Below are positions 1 to 6,802 of a stretch of 11,837 nt of DNA, one piece after another; positions within the stretch are counted from its first letter, which is position 1, and every line of letters begins with the position of its first letter. The DNA lies in NCBI GenBank assembly GCA_024280135.1, contig JAJRQS010000097.1, positions 1 to 11,837 of the forward strand, written 5' to 3'. The translations under genes were made by a program, and so were the position numbers. This DNA comes from Bacteroidota bacterium. GTDB lineage: Bacteria; Bacteroidota; Bacteroidia; Chitinophagales; Saprospiraceae. Below the pieces are notes generated by a model. The model searched no databases. It was given only the letters and a program-made list of their open reading frames with translations, and had not been told where the DNA came from.

Positions 1-993
1 AGTTGTAGCAATTAAAAAATCTTGCGGGCAGGTAGTCGGCATATCCCCAACGATGTCCACATTTTTGGTTTTTATATTACTTGTAGCACCAATAGTCAAT
101 ATGCCTACAGCACCCAGTGCATCCATATATTCGCACCATTGAGTAAGCCCTGGGTTATCTTCGGGATGAGCATTATCTTGACCAAAAGATTCATTTACGG
201 CAACGATAAAAGCACCTTTGCTACCATTCGTTTCATTATATAATTTACGTTGGTCGATCAAGTAGTCAAAAGCAATAAAGTAAGTAGAAATATTACTTTT
301 AATGAAAGTAATGGGCATTAATTTTACGTCCCAATTCACACCCGAAACGCCAAGTCCATTGTTTCCTTTTGCCCCAATAACACCAGTGATTTCTGTGCCA
401 TGCTGATTGTAGGAATGGCTATCATCAAGGGCGACAGCGTTCCATCCCGTATAATCATCAATATATCCATTGTTGTCATTATCAATCCCATCATTGGGGA
501 TTTCTTGATAATTATGCCATATATTTTCAATTAAATCGGGGTGGTTTAATGAAGTACCACTCTCCATAATGGCCACGACTATCGTATCTCCATGTGCGGT
601 TACACCACCAGTGGAATATGCCCAAAATTCTTCTGCACCTATATTTTGCATCCCCCATTGTTGATTAAAACTAGGGTCATTTGGCGTGGTTCGATCGTTG
701 ACATCAATTTCATTCGGTGTTACCCAAATAATGCTTTTATCTTTTAATAATTGTCGTTCAACTTGCTCAAAAGTATGTTGGCTGTTGTATCCAAGAAGTG
801 CTAAGTTAAAACGCTTAGAGATGGTTTTTTTGAATTGTATATGGGATACATCTTTAGCTTGCATTCTTTCCCCCCACGCTTGTATGTCCACGGTAGGCTG
901 GAAGCGTACCACTATTTCCGTTAGGTCAGCTTGCGCAAAAATATACTGTGACAGAAGAATGAAGATAAATAAAATGGATAGAGCACGTTTCAT
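1..993 (-). CDS. Secreted subtilisin-like (S8) serine protease, N-terminal part, cut by the window edge
   Basis: The frame is open from an ATG at 993 to base 1, giving 331 codons; the stop and the catalytic Ser lie outside the window. Residues 1-20 form a signal peptide (MKR, then a hydrophobic run ending YIFA before QA), so the product is exported. Residues 21-100 look like a propeptide. The subtilase fold follows: the first catalytic block reads VAIMESG...NHPDL (140-153), with Glu144 where subtilisins have the catalytic Asp. The His block is QHGTEITGVIGA with His198, then NESFG (267-271). GATSN gives a plausible oxyanion Asn306. An Asp/Asn-rich insert at 168-181 (DGIDNDNNGYIDD) resembles a calcium-binding loop common in Bacteroidota S8 proteins. 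Family membership is clear. Activity is uncertain because of Glu144. Such proteins often end in a type IX secretion sorting domain, but that end is not visible here. It lies 163 bp after infC. Confidence 0.88.
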   Translation of the reverse strand, partial: MKRALSILFIFILLSQYIFAQADLTEIVVRFQPTVDIQAWGERMQAKDVSHIQFKKTISKRFNLALLGYNSQHTFEQVERQLLKDKSIIWVTPNEIDVNDRTTPNDPSFNQQWGMQNIGAEEFWAYSTGGVTAHGDTIVVAIMESGTSLNHPDLIENIWHNYQEIPNDGIDNDNNGYIDDYTGWNAVALDDSHSYNQHGTEITGVIGAKGNNGLGVSGVNWDVKLMPITFIKSNISTYFIAFDYLIDQRKLYNETNGSKGAFIVAVNESFGQDNAHPEDNPGLTQWCEYMDALGAVGILTIGATSNIKTKNVDIVGDMPTTCPQDFLIATT

Positions 994-1061
994 GTTAGAG
1001 CTTTTGTGTTTTGTTATAACGTTAGGACTAACTATTCGTTTGATTCCTGAAAGGCGTTCAG

Positions 1062-1092
1062 CAAAAAATAGTATTTACCTCCAATAAACAAA
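1062..1092 (-). promoter_or_regulatory. Candidate promoter of the S8 protease gene
   Basis: On the minus strand a TTTG (1089-1092) lies 18 nt upstream of TATTTTTTG (1062-1070). This is one base longer than the Bacteroidota -7 consensus TAnnTTTG, and the spacing fits a -33/-7 pair. It sits about 70 nt before the ATG at 993. A 10-bp palindrome, CAAGATCTTG (1095-1104), abuts it upstream and could be an operator. Match quality is moderate and the region is AT-rich, so this is a weak call. Confidence 0.3.
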
Positions 1093-1156
1093 CCCAAGAT
1101 CTTGCAATGCATGACCATTTTATAGAAGAGTGATGAATGATGACCAAGAAATAGGC

Positions 1157-1747
1157 TTATTTTTTCTTCCCTGTGACTTTTTTAGGAGACATCATAACCA
1201 ACATTCTACGTCCTTCCATTTTTGGTAGTTCATCAGCCGACCCATAGTCTTCTAATTCTTTGATGAATCGTAGTAAGACCAACATACCTCTATCTTTAAA
1301 GACAATCGTACGACCTTTGAAGTGAACATACGCCTTTACTTTATTACCCTCTTCTAAAAACTTCTTAGCGTGGCGTAATTTGAAAGAAAAATCATGATCA
1401 TCGATATTAGGCCCAAAACGGACTTCTTTTAATTCAGTCTTAGACGTTTTAGATTTTAATTCCTTTTCTCTTTTCTTCTTCTTGTAGAGAAATTTTTGAT
1501 AATCAATGATACTACATACGGGAGGAGCTGCTTTAGGAGAAATCTCTACCAAGTCTAAATCTGCTTGTTCTGCCCATTTTTTAGCTCGTTGTGTATCATA
1601 AATGCCCGGTTCGATGGTTTCTCCGACGGCTTCGCTGATTACATTTAAGTTGTCTCCTACTAGGCGAATCTCAGGTACACGGATATTATCGTTGATCCTA
1701 AACTTAGGTCTTTGAGGTTTTGGTGCAGGTCTTCTTCTTTTGGCCAA
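1157..1747 (-). CDS. infC: Translation initiation factor IF-3
   Basis: IF-3 binds the 30S subunit, keeps 50S off and checks start-codon/initiator-tRNA pairing. The 196-residue product shows the whole family pattern: a basic N-terminal tail (1-15), the N domain beginning [15 protein letters not shown] and containing [15 protein letters not shown] and [16 protein letters not shown] (64-96), a Lys-rich linker, then the C domain with [42 protein letters not shown] and [13 protein letters not shown]. Compared with E. coli IF-3 from memory, there are about ten extra residues near 33-51. There is no ATG: the called start is TTG at 1747, and in-frame ATA codons at 1753 and 1759 are alternatives before an in-frame TAA at 1762-1760. 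Non-AUG starts underlie infC autoregulation in E. coli. The gene has its own promoter and leader upstream. It is not followed by rpmI-rplT, its usual partners. Confidence 0.95.
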   Translation of the reverse strand: MAKRRRPAPKPQRPKFRINDNIRVPEIRLVGDNLNVISEAVGETIEPGIYDTQRAKKWAEQADLDLVEISPKAAPPVCSIIDYQKFLYKKKKREKELKSKTSKTELKEVRFGPNIDDHDFSFKLRHAKKFLEEGNKVKAYVHFKGRTIVFKDRGMLVLLRFIKELEDYGSADELPKMEGRRMLVMMSPKKVTGKKK

Positions 1748-1767
1748 ATGTATTTGTATTTAATGAC

Positions 1768-1807
1768 GAAGCAATTTGCTTCAATAATCTTGTAGAATAC
1801 CTACAAG
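1768..1807 (-). promoter_or_regulatory. Two hairpins in the infC leader
   Basis: Two perfect inverted repeats lie between the infC promoter and its start. The first is CTTGTAG / CTACAAG (1789-1795 and 1801-1807) around a 5-nt loop. The second is GAAGCAATTTGCTTC (1768-1782), 20 nt before the TTG start. Both would lie in a leader of about 60 nt if transcription starts near 1808. Their position suggests a role in translation control or mRNA stability of infC, but that is inference. Neither is followed by a T-run, so they are not intrinsic terminators. Confidence 0.5.
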
Positions 1808-1813
1808 TAGTCG

Positions 1814-1821
1814 CAAAGATA
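1814..1821 (-). promoter_or_regulatory. Bacteroidota-type -7 promoter element of infC
   Basis: The minus strand reads TATCTTTG, a perfect match to the TAnnTTTG -7 element used by the main sigma factor of Bacteroidota. A T-rich stretch containing TTTC lies about 20 nt further upstream, an imperfect match to the -33 TTTG. The expected start of transcription is near 1808, which puts the infC leader at about 60 nt. The rest of the interval between here and the clpC terminator (1822-2016) shows no convincing gene. Confidence 0.6.
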
Positions 1822-2016
1822 ACGAATTGCATAGAGAAAAAGAAAGTATTTTGCTTTTTCTCTGTTGTCGGGGTACTTGTAGGCGCTTTTTTAAAGAAAA
1901 TGGTGGTGTCAGGAGGGTTTTTAATGCCATTGTTTTAGTTTTTTTTGAGATATGTAGTGTTTGTGCTACATTAAATCAATCTGGGCACAAGCCACACACA
2001 CCCTAGTTATCCGAAC

Positions 2017-2050
2017 AAAAAAAAAGACCAAGTCAATGACTTGGTCTTTT
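2017..2050 (-). terminator. Intrinsic terminator after clpC
   Basis: The sequence holds a long inverted repeat: AAAAGACCAAGT (2022-2033) pairs with ACTTGGTCTTTT (2039-2050) around the loop CAATG. Read on the minus strand, the hairpin is followed by nine T residues (complement of the A-run 2017-2025). It lies 20 nt after the clpC stop and separates clpC from infC transcription. This is the strongest terminator in the window. Confidence 0.92.
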
Positions 2051-2069
2051 CTATTAAAGAGTTTTTATA

Positions 2070-4628
2070 CTATTTTTTAGTCTTACTTTTAGTCTCTTTC
2101 TTTTTTTCTCCATATTCAATGACTAGATTATCTTTCTCTTTATTCATCACAGCGGTAAAATGACTACCTTCCGTTGGGTTATTATTAAGAATAAATTCAG
2201 CGAGCGGATCTTCAATGTATTTTTGAATAGCACGGTGCAAAGGACGTGCGCCATATTGCGGATCAAATCCTTTTTCGGCTACAAAAGTCTTGGCCTCTTC
2301 CGTTAATTCTAGTGAATAACCCATCTCCTCCAAACGGTCAAATAAGCCTTTAAGGGTAATATTAATGATCTTAAAGATGTCCTCTTGGTTTAGGCTATTG
2401 AAGACAATGATATCATCAATTCTATTCAGAAATTCAGGAGCAAATGTACGTTTCAAAGCCGTTTGAATGACGGATTTATTGTGCTCTTCTTTGGATGCTA
2501 ATTTAGCTTTTGTTGCAAAACCCACTCCTTGCCCAAAATTCTTCAAATCACGAAGTCCAATGTTAGAGGTCATGATGATCAAAGTATTCTTGAAGTTTAC
2601 TTTACGACCCAGTCCATCCGTCATGTGACCATCATCCAATATCTGCAATAATATATTGTAAACATCTGGATGGGCTTTTTCAATTTCATCCAAAAGGATA
2701 ACAGAATAAGGCTTTCTTCTGACTTTCTCAGTCAATTGACCGCCTTCTTCAAAGCCCACATAACCTGGAGGGGCACCCACCAATCTGCTCACAGTGAACT
2801 TCTCCATATACTCACTCATGTCAATCCGAATCAACGCATCTTCAGAGTCGAACATCTGACGGGCCAATACCTTGGCAAGTTCAGTCTTTCCTACACCCGT
2901 AGGGCCCAAAAATATAAATGTCCCAATAGGTTTAGAAGGATCTTTTAAGCCCACTCTATTTCTCTGAATGGCTTTGGTTATTTTCGCAATGGCCTCATCT
3001 TGTCCAACTACGGCCGTACGTAAATTATCATCCATTTTGACAAGCTTCGCACTTTCTTTTTGCGCAACACGGTTGACGGGAATTCCTGTCATCATAGAAA
3101 CGACTTCCGCTATTTTTTCTTCATCAACAGGGTAGCGTTTTGATTTTGATTCTTCCAGCCAATTCACTTTTGCCAAATCTAACTGACGAACCAACTGTGT
3201 TTCTTGGTCTCTTAAATCAGCAGCTTTTTCGTACTGTTGGCTTTTGACCGCAAGGTTTTTTTGCTCTTTTAATTCATCTAAGTTTGCTTCTAGCTCCTCT
3301 ATATGCTTGGGTACATGGATATTCTTTAAATGTACTCTCGCACCCACTTCATCCATCACGTCGATTGCCTTGTCCGGTAAAAAACGATCTGAAATATATC
3401 TATCGCTTAATTTTACGCAAGCTTCAATGGCTTCTTGCGAATAGGTCACATTATGGAAGTCTTCGTATTTGTAGGCAATGTTCTGTAGGATGTGAATGGT
3501 TTCTTCCGGTGAAGGAGGATCTATGACGACTCTTTGAAAACGTCTTTCTAAAGCACCATCTTTTTCGATGTATTGACGGTATTCATCCAAAGTCGAAGCA
3601 CCGATACATTGAAGCTCACCACGAGCCAAGGCAGGTTTTAAAATATTAGAAGCGTCTAAAGAGCCTGTTGCGCCTCCTGCACCGACCATGGTGTGGATCT
3701 CATCAATAAACAAAATAACATCCCTTGACTTTTCTAATTCAACCATGATGGCTTTAATACGCTCTTCAAATTGACCCCGATATTTTGTACCAGCAACCAA
3801 AGCAGCTAAATCCAACATGACAATACGCTTATTAAACAGCGTCCTGCTTACTTTTCTTTGTTTGATGCGAAGCGCCAAGCCTTCCACGATGGCCGTTTTA
3901 CCTACACCTGGCTCTCCAATTAAGATTGGATTGTTCTTTTTTCGACGGCTAAGTATTTGAGAAACGCGTTCAATTTCGCTGTCTCTTCCAATAATAGGAT
4001 CTAGTTTGTCATTTTCCGCAAGGTAAGTAATATCTCGACCAAAGTTGTCCAAAACAGGTGTTTTGGAGCGTGTTTCACCCTTTTTGGAATATTTATCGCC
4101 AAACTCTGCATCTCCACCTGCTCCCTCGAACGGCTCATCTGAACTAGAAGCTTCCGCAAAAAAGTCTGTTTCTCCAAAAGACTCTAATTCTTGCTTTACA
4201 AAATTCAATTCAGCCAAGAAAGACTCATAACTCAAACTATAGTCATGTAAAATGTCCGCTATTTTGTCTTCATTACGCAACAATGTTAACATGATGTGTT
4301 CTGGTAAAACCTTATCATTTTTCATGGATTTGGCTTCCAAATAAGTGATGCGCAAGACTTTTTCAGCTCTGCGATTTAGGGGTATCTTTCCGACAGAGAG
4401 ACCCGCATATCCGCCTGAATTAAACTCAATCTCTTCTTCAATTCGGGAAGAAAGTGAGTCAATATCTATATCCATTATGTCTAAAACACGAGCAGCTAAG
4501 TTGTCAGACTCTTTGATAATGCCCAACAAAAAGTGTTCTGGCCCAATAAAATCCTGCCCAAGTCTCAATGCTTCATCTCTACTCTTTGCGATTACTTTTT
4601 TCGCCAAATTTGATAGGTTCCTGTCCAT
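2070..4628 (-). CDS. clpC: ATP-dependent Clp protease ATP-binding subunit ClpC (Hsp100 unfoldase)
   Basis: ClpC is a hexameric AAA+ unfoldase that feeds damaged or tagged proteins to ClpP in the cytoplasm. The 852-residue product has a double Clp N domain (1-150) with the typical [11 protein letters not shown] and [11 protein letters not shown] repeats, then an acidic linker. AAA-1 carries Walker A GEPGVGKT (238-245) and Walker B VILFIDE (304-310). A middle domain with a predicted coiled coil and UVR-like segment (about 441-490, containing [11 protein letters not shown]) separates ClpC from ClpA and is shorter than in ClpB. AAA-2 has Walker A GPTGVGKT (575-582), Walker B VILLDE (643-648) and pore loop [12 protein letters not shown] at 702-704 fits the ClpP-contact loop. 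The C-terminus is Lys-rich. It is a monocistronic unit here: a terminator follows it, and no ctsR, mcsA or mcsB is nearby. Inverted repeats precede it. Confidence 0.96.
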   Translation of the reverse strand: MDRNLSNLAKKVIAKSRDEALRLGQDFIGPEHFLLGIIKESDNLAARVLDIMDIDIDSLSSRIEEEIEFNSGGYAGLSVGKIPLNRRAEKVLRITYLEAKSMKNDKVLPEHIMLTLLRNEDKIADILHDYSLSYESFLAELNFVKQELESFGETDFFAEASSSDEPFEGAGGDAEFGDKYSKKGETRSKTPVLDNFGRDITYLAENDKLDPIIGRDSEIERVSQILSRRKKNNPILIGEPGVGKTAIVEGLALRIKQRKVSRTLFNKRIVMLDLAALVAGTKYRGQFEERIKAIMVELEKSRDVILFIDEIHTMVGAGGATGSLDASNILKPALARGELQCIGASTLDEYRQYIEKDGALERRFQRVVIDPPSPEETIHILQNIAYKYEDFHNVTYSQEAIEACVKLSDRYISDRFLPDKAIDVMDEVGARVHLKNIHVPKHIEELEANLDELKEQKNLAVKSQQYEKAADLRDQETQLVRQLDLAKVNWLEESKSKRYPVDEEKIAEVVSMMTGIPVNRVAQKESAKLVKMDDNLRTAVVGQDEAIAKITKAIQRNRVGLKDPSKPIGTFIFLGPTGVGKTELAKVLARQMFDSEDALIRIDMSEYMEKFTVSRLVGAPPGYVGFEEGGQLTEKVRRKPYSVILLDEIEKAHPDVYNILLQILDDGHMTDGLGRKVNFKNTLIIMTSNIGLRDLKNFGQGVGFATKAKLASKEEHNKSVIQTALKRTFAPEFLNRIDDIIVFNSLNQEDIFKIINITLKGLFDRLEEMGYSLELTEEAKTFVAEKGFDPQYGARPLHRAIQKYIEDPLAEFILNNNPTEGSHFTAVMNKEKDNLVIEYGEKKKETKSKTKK

Positions 4629-4641
4629 ATATCGGTTCTTT

Positions 4642-4704
4642 TTATCCTTATTTCAAGGACAATATTAAGGATAATTAATAGATAAATCAAATATCAATTG
4701 TCCT
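4642..4704 (-). promoter_or_regulatory. Paired inverted repeats upstream of clpC
   Basis: Two inverted repeats interlock just before clpC. IR1 is TTATCCTTA (4642-4650) with TAAGGATAA (4666-4674), 9 bp perfect with a 15-nt spacer, ending 13 nt before the ATG. IR2 is AGGACAAT (4656-4663) with ATTGTCCT (4697-4704); its left arm lies inside the IR1 loop. In RNA the two could form a pseudoknot or compete; in DNA they could be operators. GATATTTG at 4688-4695 on the minus strand is one mismatch from a -7 box and might be the promoter. The repeats are seen directly; the function is inferred. Confidence 0.4.
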
Positions 4705-4840
4705 AATATGAAGTTAATGTATTATTTGATTGTTTATGGCTATTAATACGAGTTTATTGTGGTGTTTGTTCTGTTTGATTGGGTAGAATTGGCAAAATGT
4801 CTTTGTGAAGTCAACAATTTTACTTTTGGGCACTGTAATG

Positions 4841-4940
4841 TGGCTAAAGCCATTTTTGTACTTCTTCTTTAATCGGTTAAAACCGACTAAAGGGGGCTGA
4901 TACTTACAACTTTGCAGTCTGTTTAGCAGTGAAGTGCTAA
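4841..4940. repeat. Cluster of three small hairpins, REP-like, in the clpC-CoA-transferase spacer
   Basis: Three perfect inverted repeats occur within 100 bp: TGGC-TAAA-GCCA (4841-4852), TCGGT-TAAA-ACCGA (4873-4886) and TTAGCA-GTGAAG-TGCTAA (4923-4940). The first two share the same TAAA loop, as expected of members of one dispersed palindromic family. The region lies between two genes read in the same direction and has no coding ORF. It resembles REP-type intergenic elements, but one copy in the window cannot prove dispersal. The rest of the 448-bp spacer (4629-5076) shows only the clpC upstream repeats and AT-rich sequence. Confidence 0.4.
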
Positions 4941-5076
4941 TTGCACATTATATACCCTTTAAAGTCCATCCATACTTTTTCATAAAGCGATCGATTTCAA
5001 AATTATAATGTTTCGACTTATGTTGTTGTTCTTTACAGGCAAATTTCTGTTTACATAACTTGTTTTTATTGACCTA

Positions 5077-6150
5077 CTACTCAATTCTGAAAGCTACAGA
5101 AGCTACCCGCTTAGAAATCAGTCCATCAGACATCTGTTCTGTCAACACCATCTCTTTTCCTACTTTCGATTCAAATACATCTTGAATTGTATTCAATTTC
5201 CCAACAGGGACATTGTGGTTTAACAAACAATTATAAATAATATCAAAAGAACAAGATTTAAACCTACTCATAAGAAGTTGGTTTATTGCATCTCTATTCT
5301 GAACTCTTTGTTTATTAGTATTAAATCTTTTGTCTTGTGCCATTTCTGGGATTTCAAGACAATGACAAAGATTAACAAATTGCTTTTCGGTACCGACACC
5401 AATGACTATGTCAAACCCATCCTTCGTTGAAAAAATCGTTCCGTAAGGTACTATATTAGGATGTTCTACACCCATTCTTTTGGCAACATGACCTTCCATT
5501 AAATAATTTGAAGCTTGATTCACCAAAGAAGCAATGGCAGATTCCTCCAGAGAAGTTTCTACAAAACTTCCTTCTCCAGTTTGATGCTTTCGCAAAAGAG
5601 CAATTAGAATTCCTTCTTTTAATTGATGTGCAGCTAGTACATCAATGAGTGCTACCGGCATTTTGACAGGTCGTCCATTAGCTTCACCATTCATTGATAA
5701 AAATCCCGTTTCTGCTTGTAAAATAACATCAAAAGCGGGTTTGTCTGCATACTTATATCCATTTATCTGTCCATAAATCAAGGTCGGATTGATAGCTTTT
5801 AGGGAAGCATAGTCCATTCCTAATTTGGTTGCAGAACTTAACTTAAAATTAGCAATAACGATGTCTGCTTTTTTTACGAGCTCATAAATATAGGTTTGAT
5901 CAACAGAGTCACTTAGATTCTTAAAATGCGTTTCTTTTTGCCAATTGACACTGCAATAATAAGCTGAATAGTTTCTATCTTTATCTTCCTTAGATAGTCT
6001 CCATCTCCTCGTCACATCTCCATGGGTAGTGGCATTTTCAATTTTAATTACTTTTGCTCCCAATTCTGAAAAAAATAATCCAACTGCTGGTCCAGCCAAT
6101 ACGCTTGCTAATTCTATGACCAATAAATCTTTAAAAATTAAATCTTTCAT
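5077..6150 (-). CDS. CaiB/BaiF-type (family III) CoA-transferase
   Basis: Members of this family move CoA between carboxylic acids through an aspartyl-CoA thioester. The 357-residue product begins with the usual block (LLVIELASVLAGPAVGLFFSELGAKVIKIE, residues 9-38). It continues with DIVIANFK (96-103), GMDYASLKAINPTLIYGQINGYK, AFDVILQAETGFLSMNGE and then MPVALIDVLAAHQLKEGILIALL. Asp170 in that last block is at the position of the catalytic Asp of formyl-CoA transferase. TGEGSFVETSLEESA follows. At 357 residues it is somewhat short for the family (often near 400), ending ...VASVAFRIE, but the core is complete. The ATG at 6150 lies 2 bp after the thioesterase stop, so the two are almost surely co-transcribed. 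The gene ends in two consecutive TAG codons. The substrate cannot be told from sequence. Confidence 0.88.
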   Translation of the reverse strand: MKDLIFKDLLVIELASVLAGPAVGLFFSELGAKVIKIENATTHGDVTRRWRLSKEDKDRNYSAYYCSVNWQKETHFKNLSDSVDQTYIYELVKKADIVIANFKLSSATKLGMDYASLKAINPTLIYGQINGYKYADKPAFDVILQAETGFLSMNGEANGRPVKMPVALIDVLAAHQLKEGILIALLRKHQTGEGSFVETSLEESAIASLVNQASNYLMEGHVAKRMGVEHPNIVPYGTIFSTKDGFDIVIGVGTEKQFVNLCHCLEIPEMAQDKRFNTNKQRVQNRDAINQLLMSRFKSCSFDIIYNCLLNHNVPVGKLNTIQDVFESKVGKEMVLTEQMSDGLISKRVASVAFRIE

Positions 6151-6152
6151 TT

Positions 6153-6629
6153 TTACAATTCTTGATTAAAAAAAGGCTTCATCTCTTCCGTAATCTGCAT
6201 CCTCAGCTCTTTTAGTTTTGTGGCATAATTTTCCAATTGTTGCTCGCGCTCAGTTCGAGGAATCCAAGATTTTACTTTCTTGGGTTTTCCCTGCTCATCA
6301 ACGGCCACAAAAACTATCACACAATGCGTTTTTTTTGTAAAATTGTCCTCTTCAAAGAATCTTGAATACACATCTACCGCTATGTGAATACTCGAATTTC
6401 CAGTTAACAAAACGGTTGCTTCAACTTTTATCACTTGCCCAATACTAATGGGTTGATAAAAACGAATACCTCCTACATAGACTGTTACACAATAGTTTTC
6501 TGCCCAGTTTCTAGCGCAAGTATAAGCCGTCTGGTCTATCCATTTCATGACAACTCCTCCATGTACCTTGCCTCCAAAGTTTACATCAGCAGGTTCACTG
6601 ATAAATTGAAAAGTAATTTTGTGCTTCAT
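6153..6629 (-). CDS. Hotdog-fold acyl-CoA thioesterase
   Basis: The 158-residue product matches the acyl-CoA hydrolase (YciA/ACOT-like) hotdog family. It has the active-site segment N17-FGGKVHGG-VVMKWIDQTAY with Asn17, His23, Gly24-Gly25 and Asp32 on the expected pattern. The strand YVGGIRFYQPISIGQVIKVEATV follows, then SSIHIAVDVYSR and a late CVIVFVAVDEQGKPKKV. It would hydrolyse acyl-CoA thioesters to free acid and CoA in the cytoplasm. The length is normal for a single hotdog domain with a short C-terminal helix. It is the first gene of a two-gene unit with the CoA-transferase, which suggests joint handling of a CoA thioester, though the acid is unknown. Upstream bases carry TACCTTG, a weak -7 resemblance, about 20 nt before the ATG. 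Confidence 0.88.
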   Translation of the reverse strand: MKHKITFQFISEPADVNFGGKVHGGVVMKWIDQTAYTCARNWAENYCVTVYVGGIRFYQPISIGQVIKVEATVLLTGNSSIHIAVDVYSRFFEEDNFTKKTHCVIVFVAVDEQGKPKKVKSWIPRTEREQQLENYATKLKELRMQITEEMKPFFNQEL

Positions 6630-6726
6630 CTTATAATTTTTCTCAAGGTACGATAATTAATTTGATGTATGCAATTCTTATCTCTGCTTGTGCATAACAT
6701 ATTGCATCGATTCAGTAAATAGTATA

Positions 6727-6746
6727 AATACCTAAAGTCTGGTATT
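6727..6746 (-). terminator. Weak hairpin after the NnrS gene
   Basis: AATACC (6727-6732) and GGTATT (6741-6746) form a 6-bp stem with an 8-nt loop about 55 nt past the NnrS stop. On the minus strand it is followed by TATACTATTT, a broken T-rich tail. It could end the PAP2-ZIP-NnrS transcript, but the stem is short and AT-rich. The rest of the 173-bp spacer has only a 7-bp inverted repeat, ATGCAAT / ATTGCAT (6669-6675, 6701-6707). Confidence 0.25.
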
Positions 6747-6802
6747 GCTACAGATATGTAAGCTTGTATTAATAATGGATTTAGATAAGCAAAATATTCT
6801 TT

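Noticed and set aside
686..1087. Plus-strand ORF of 133 codons
   Set aside because: It lies mostly opposite the S8 protease gene, whose signal peptide and catalytic blocks are clear, so it is an antisense shadow.
994..1156. rpmI (ribosomal protein L35) after infC
   Set aside because: The gap is 163 bp, too short for the gene, and no L35-like translation is seen on either strand.
1781..1930. Possible 49-codon minus-strand ORF (ATG at 1930, TGA at 1781) between clpC and infC
   Set aside because: It runs across the infC promoter box and first leader hairpin, has low-complexity Leu/Ser/Lys composition and matches no family I know.
4345..4668. Plus-strand ORF of 107 codons
   Set aside because: Antisense to the ClpC N domain, which is conserved; the Ser/Ile-rich translation looks like a shadow.
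4629..5076. tRNA or other structured RNA gene in the 448-bp spacer
   Set aside because: The hairpins present do not form a cloverleaf, and no conserved T-arm (GGTTCGA-like) sequence is seen.
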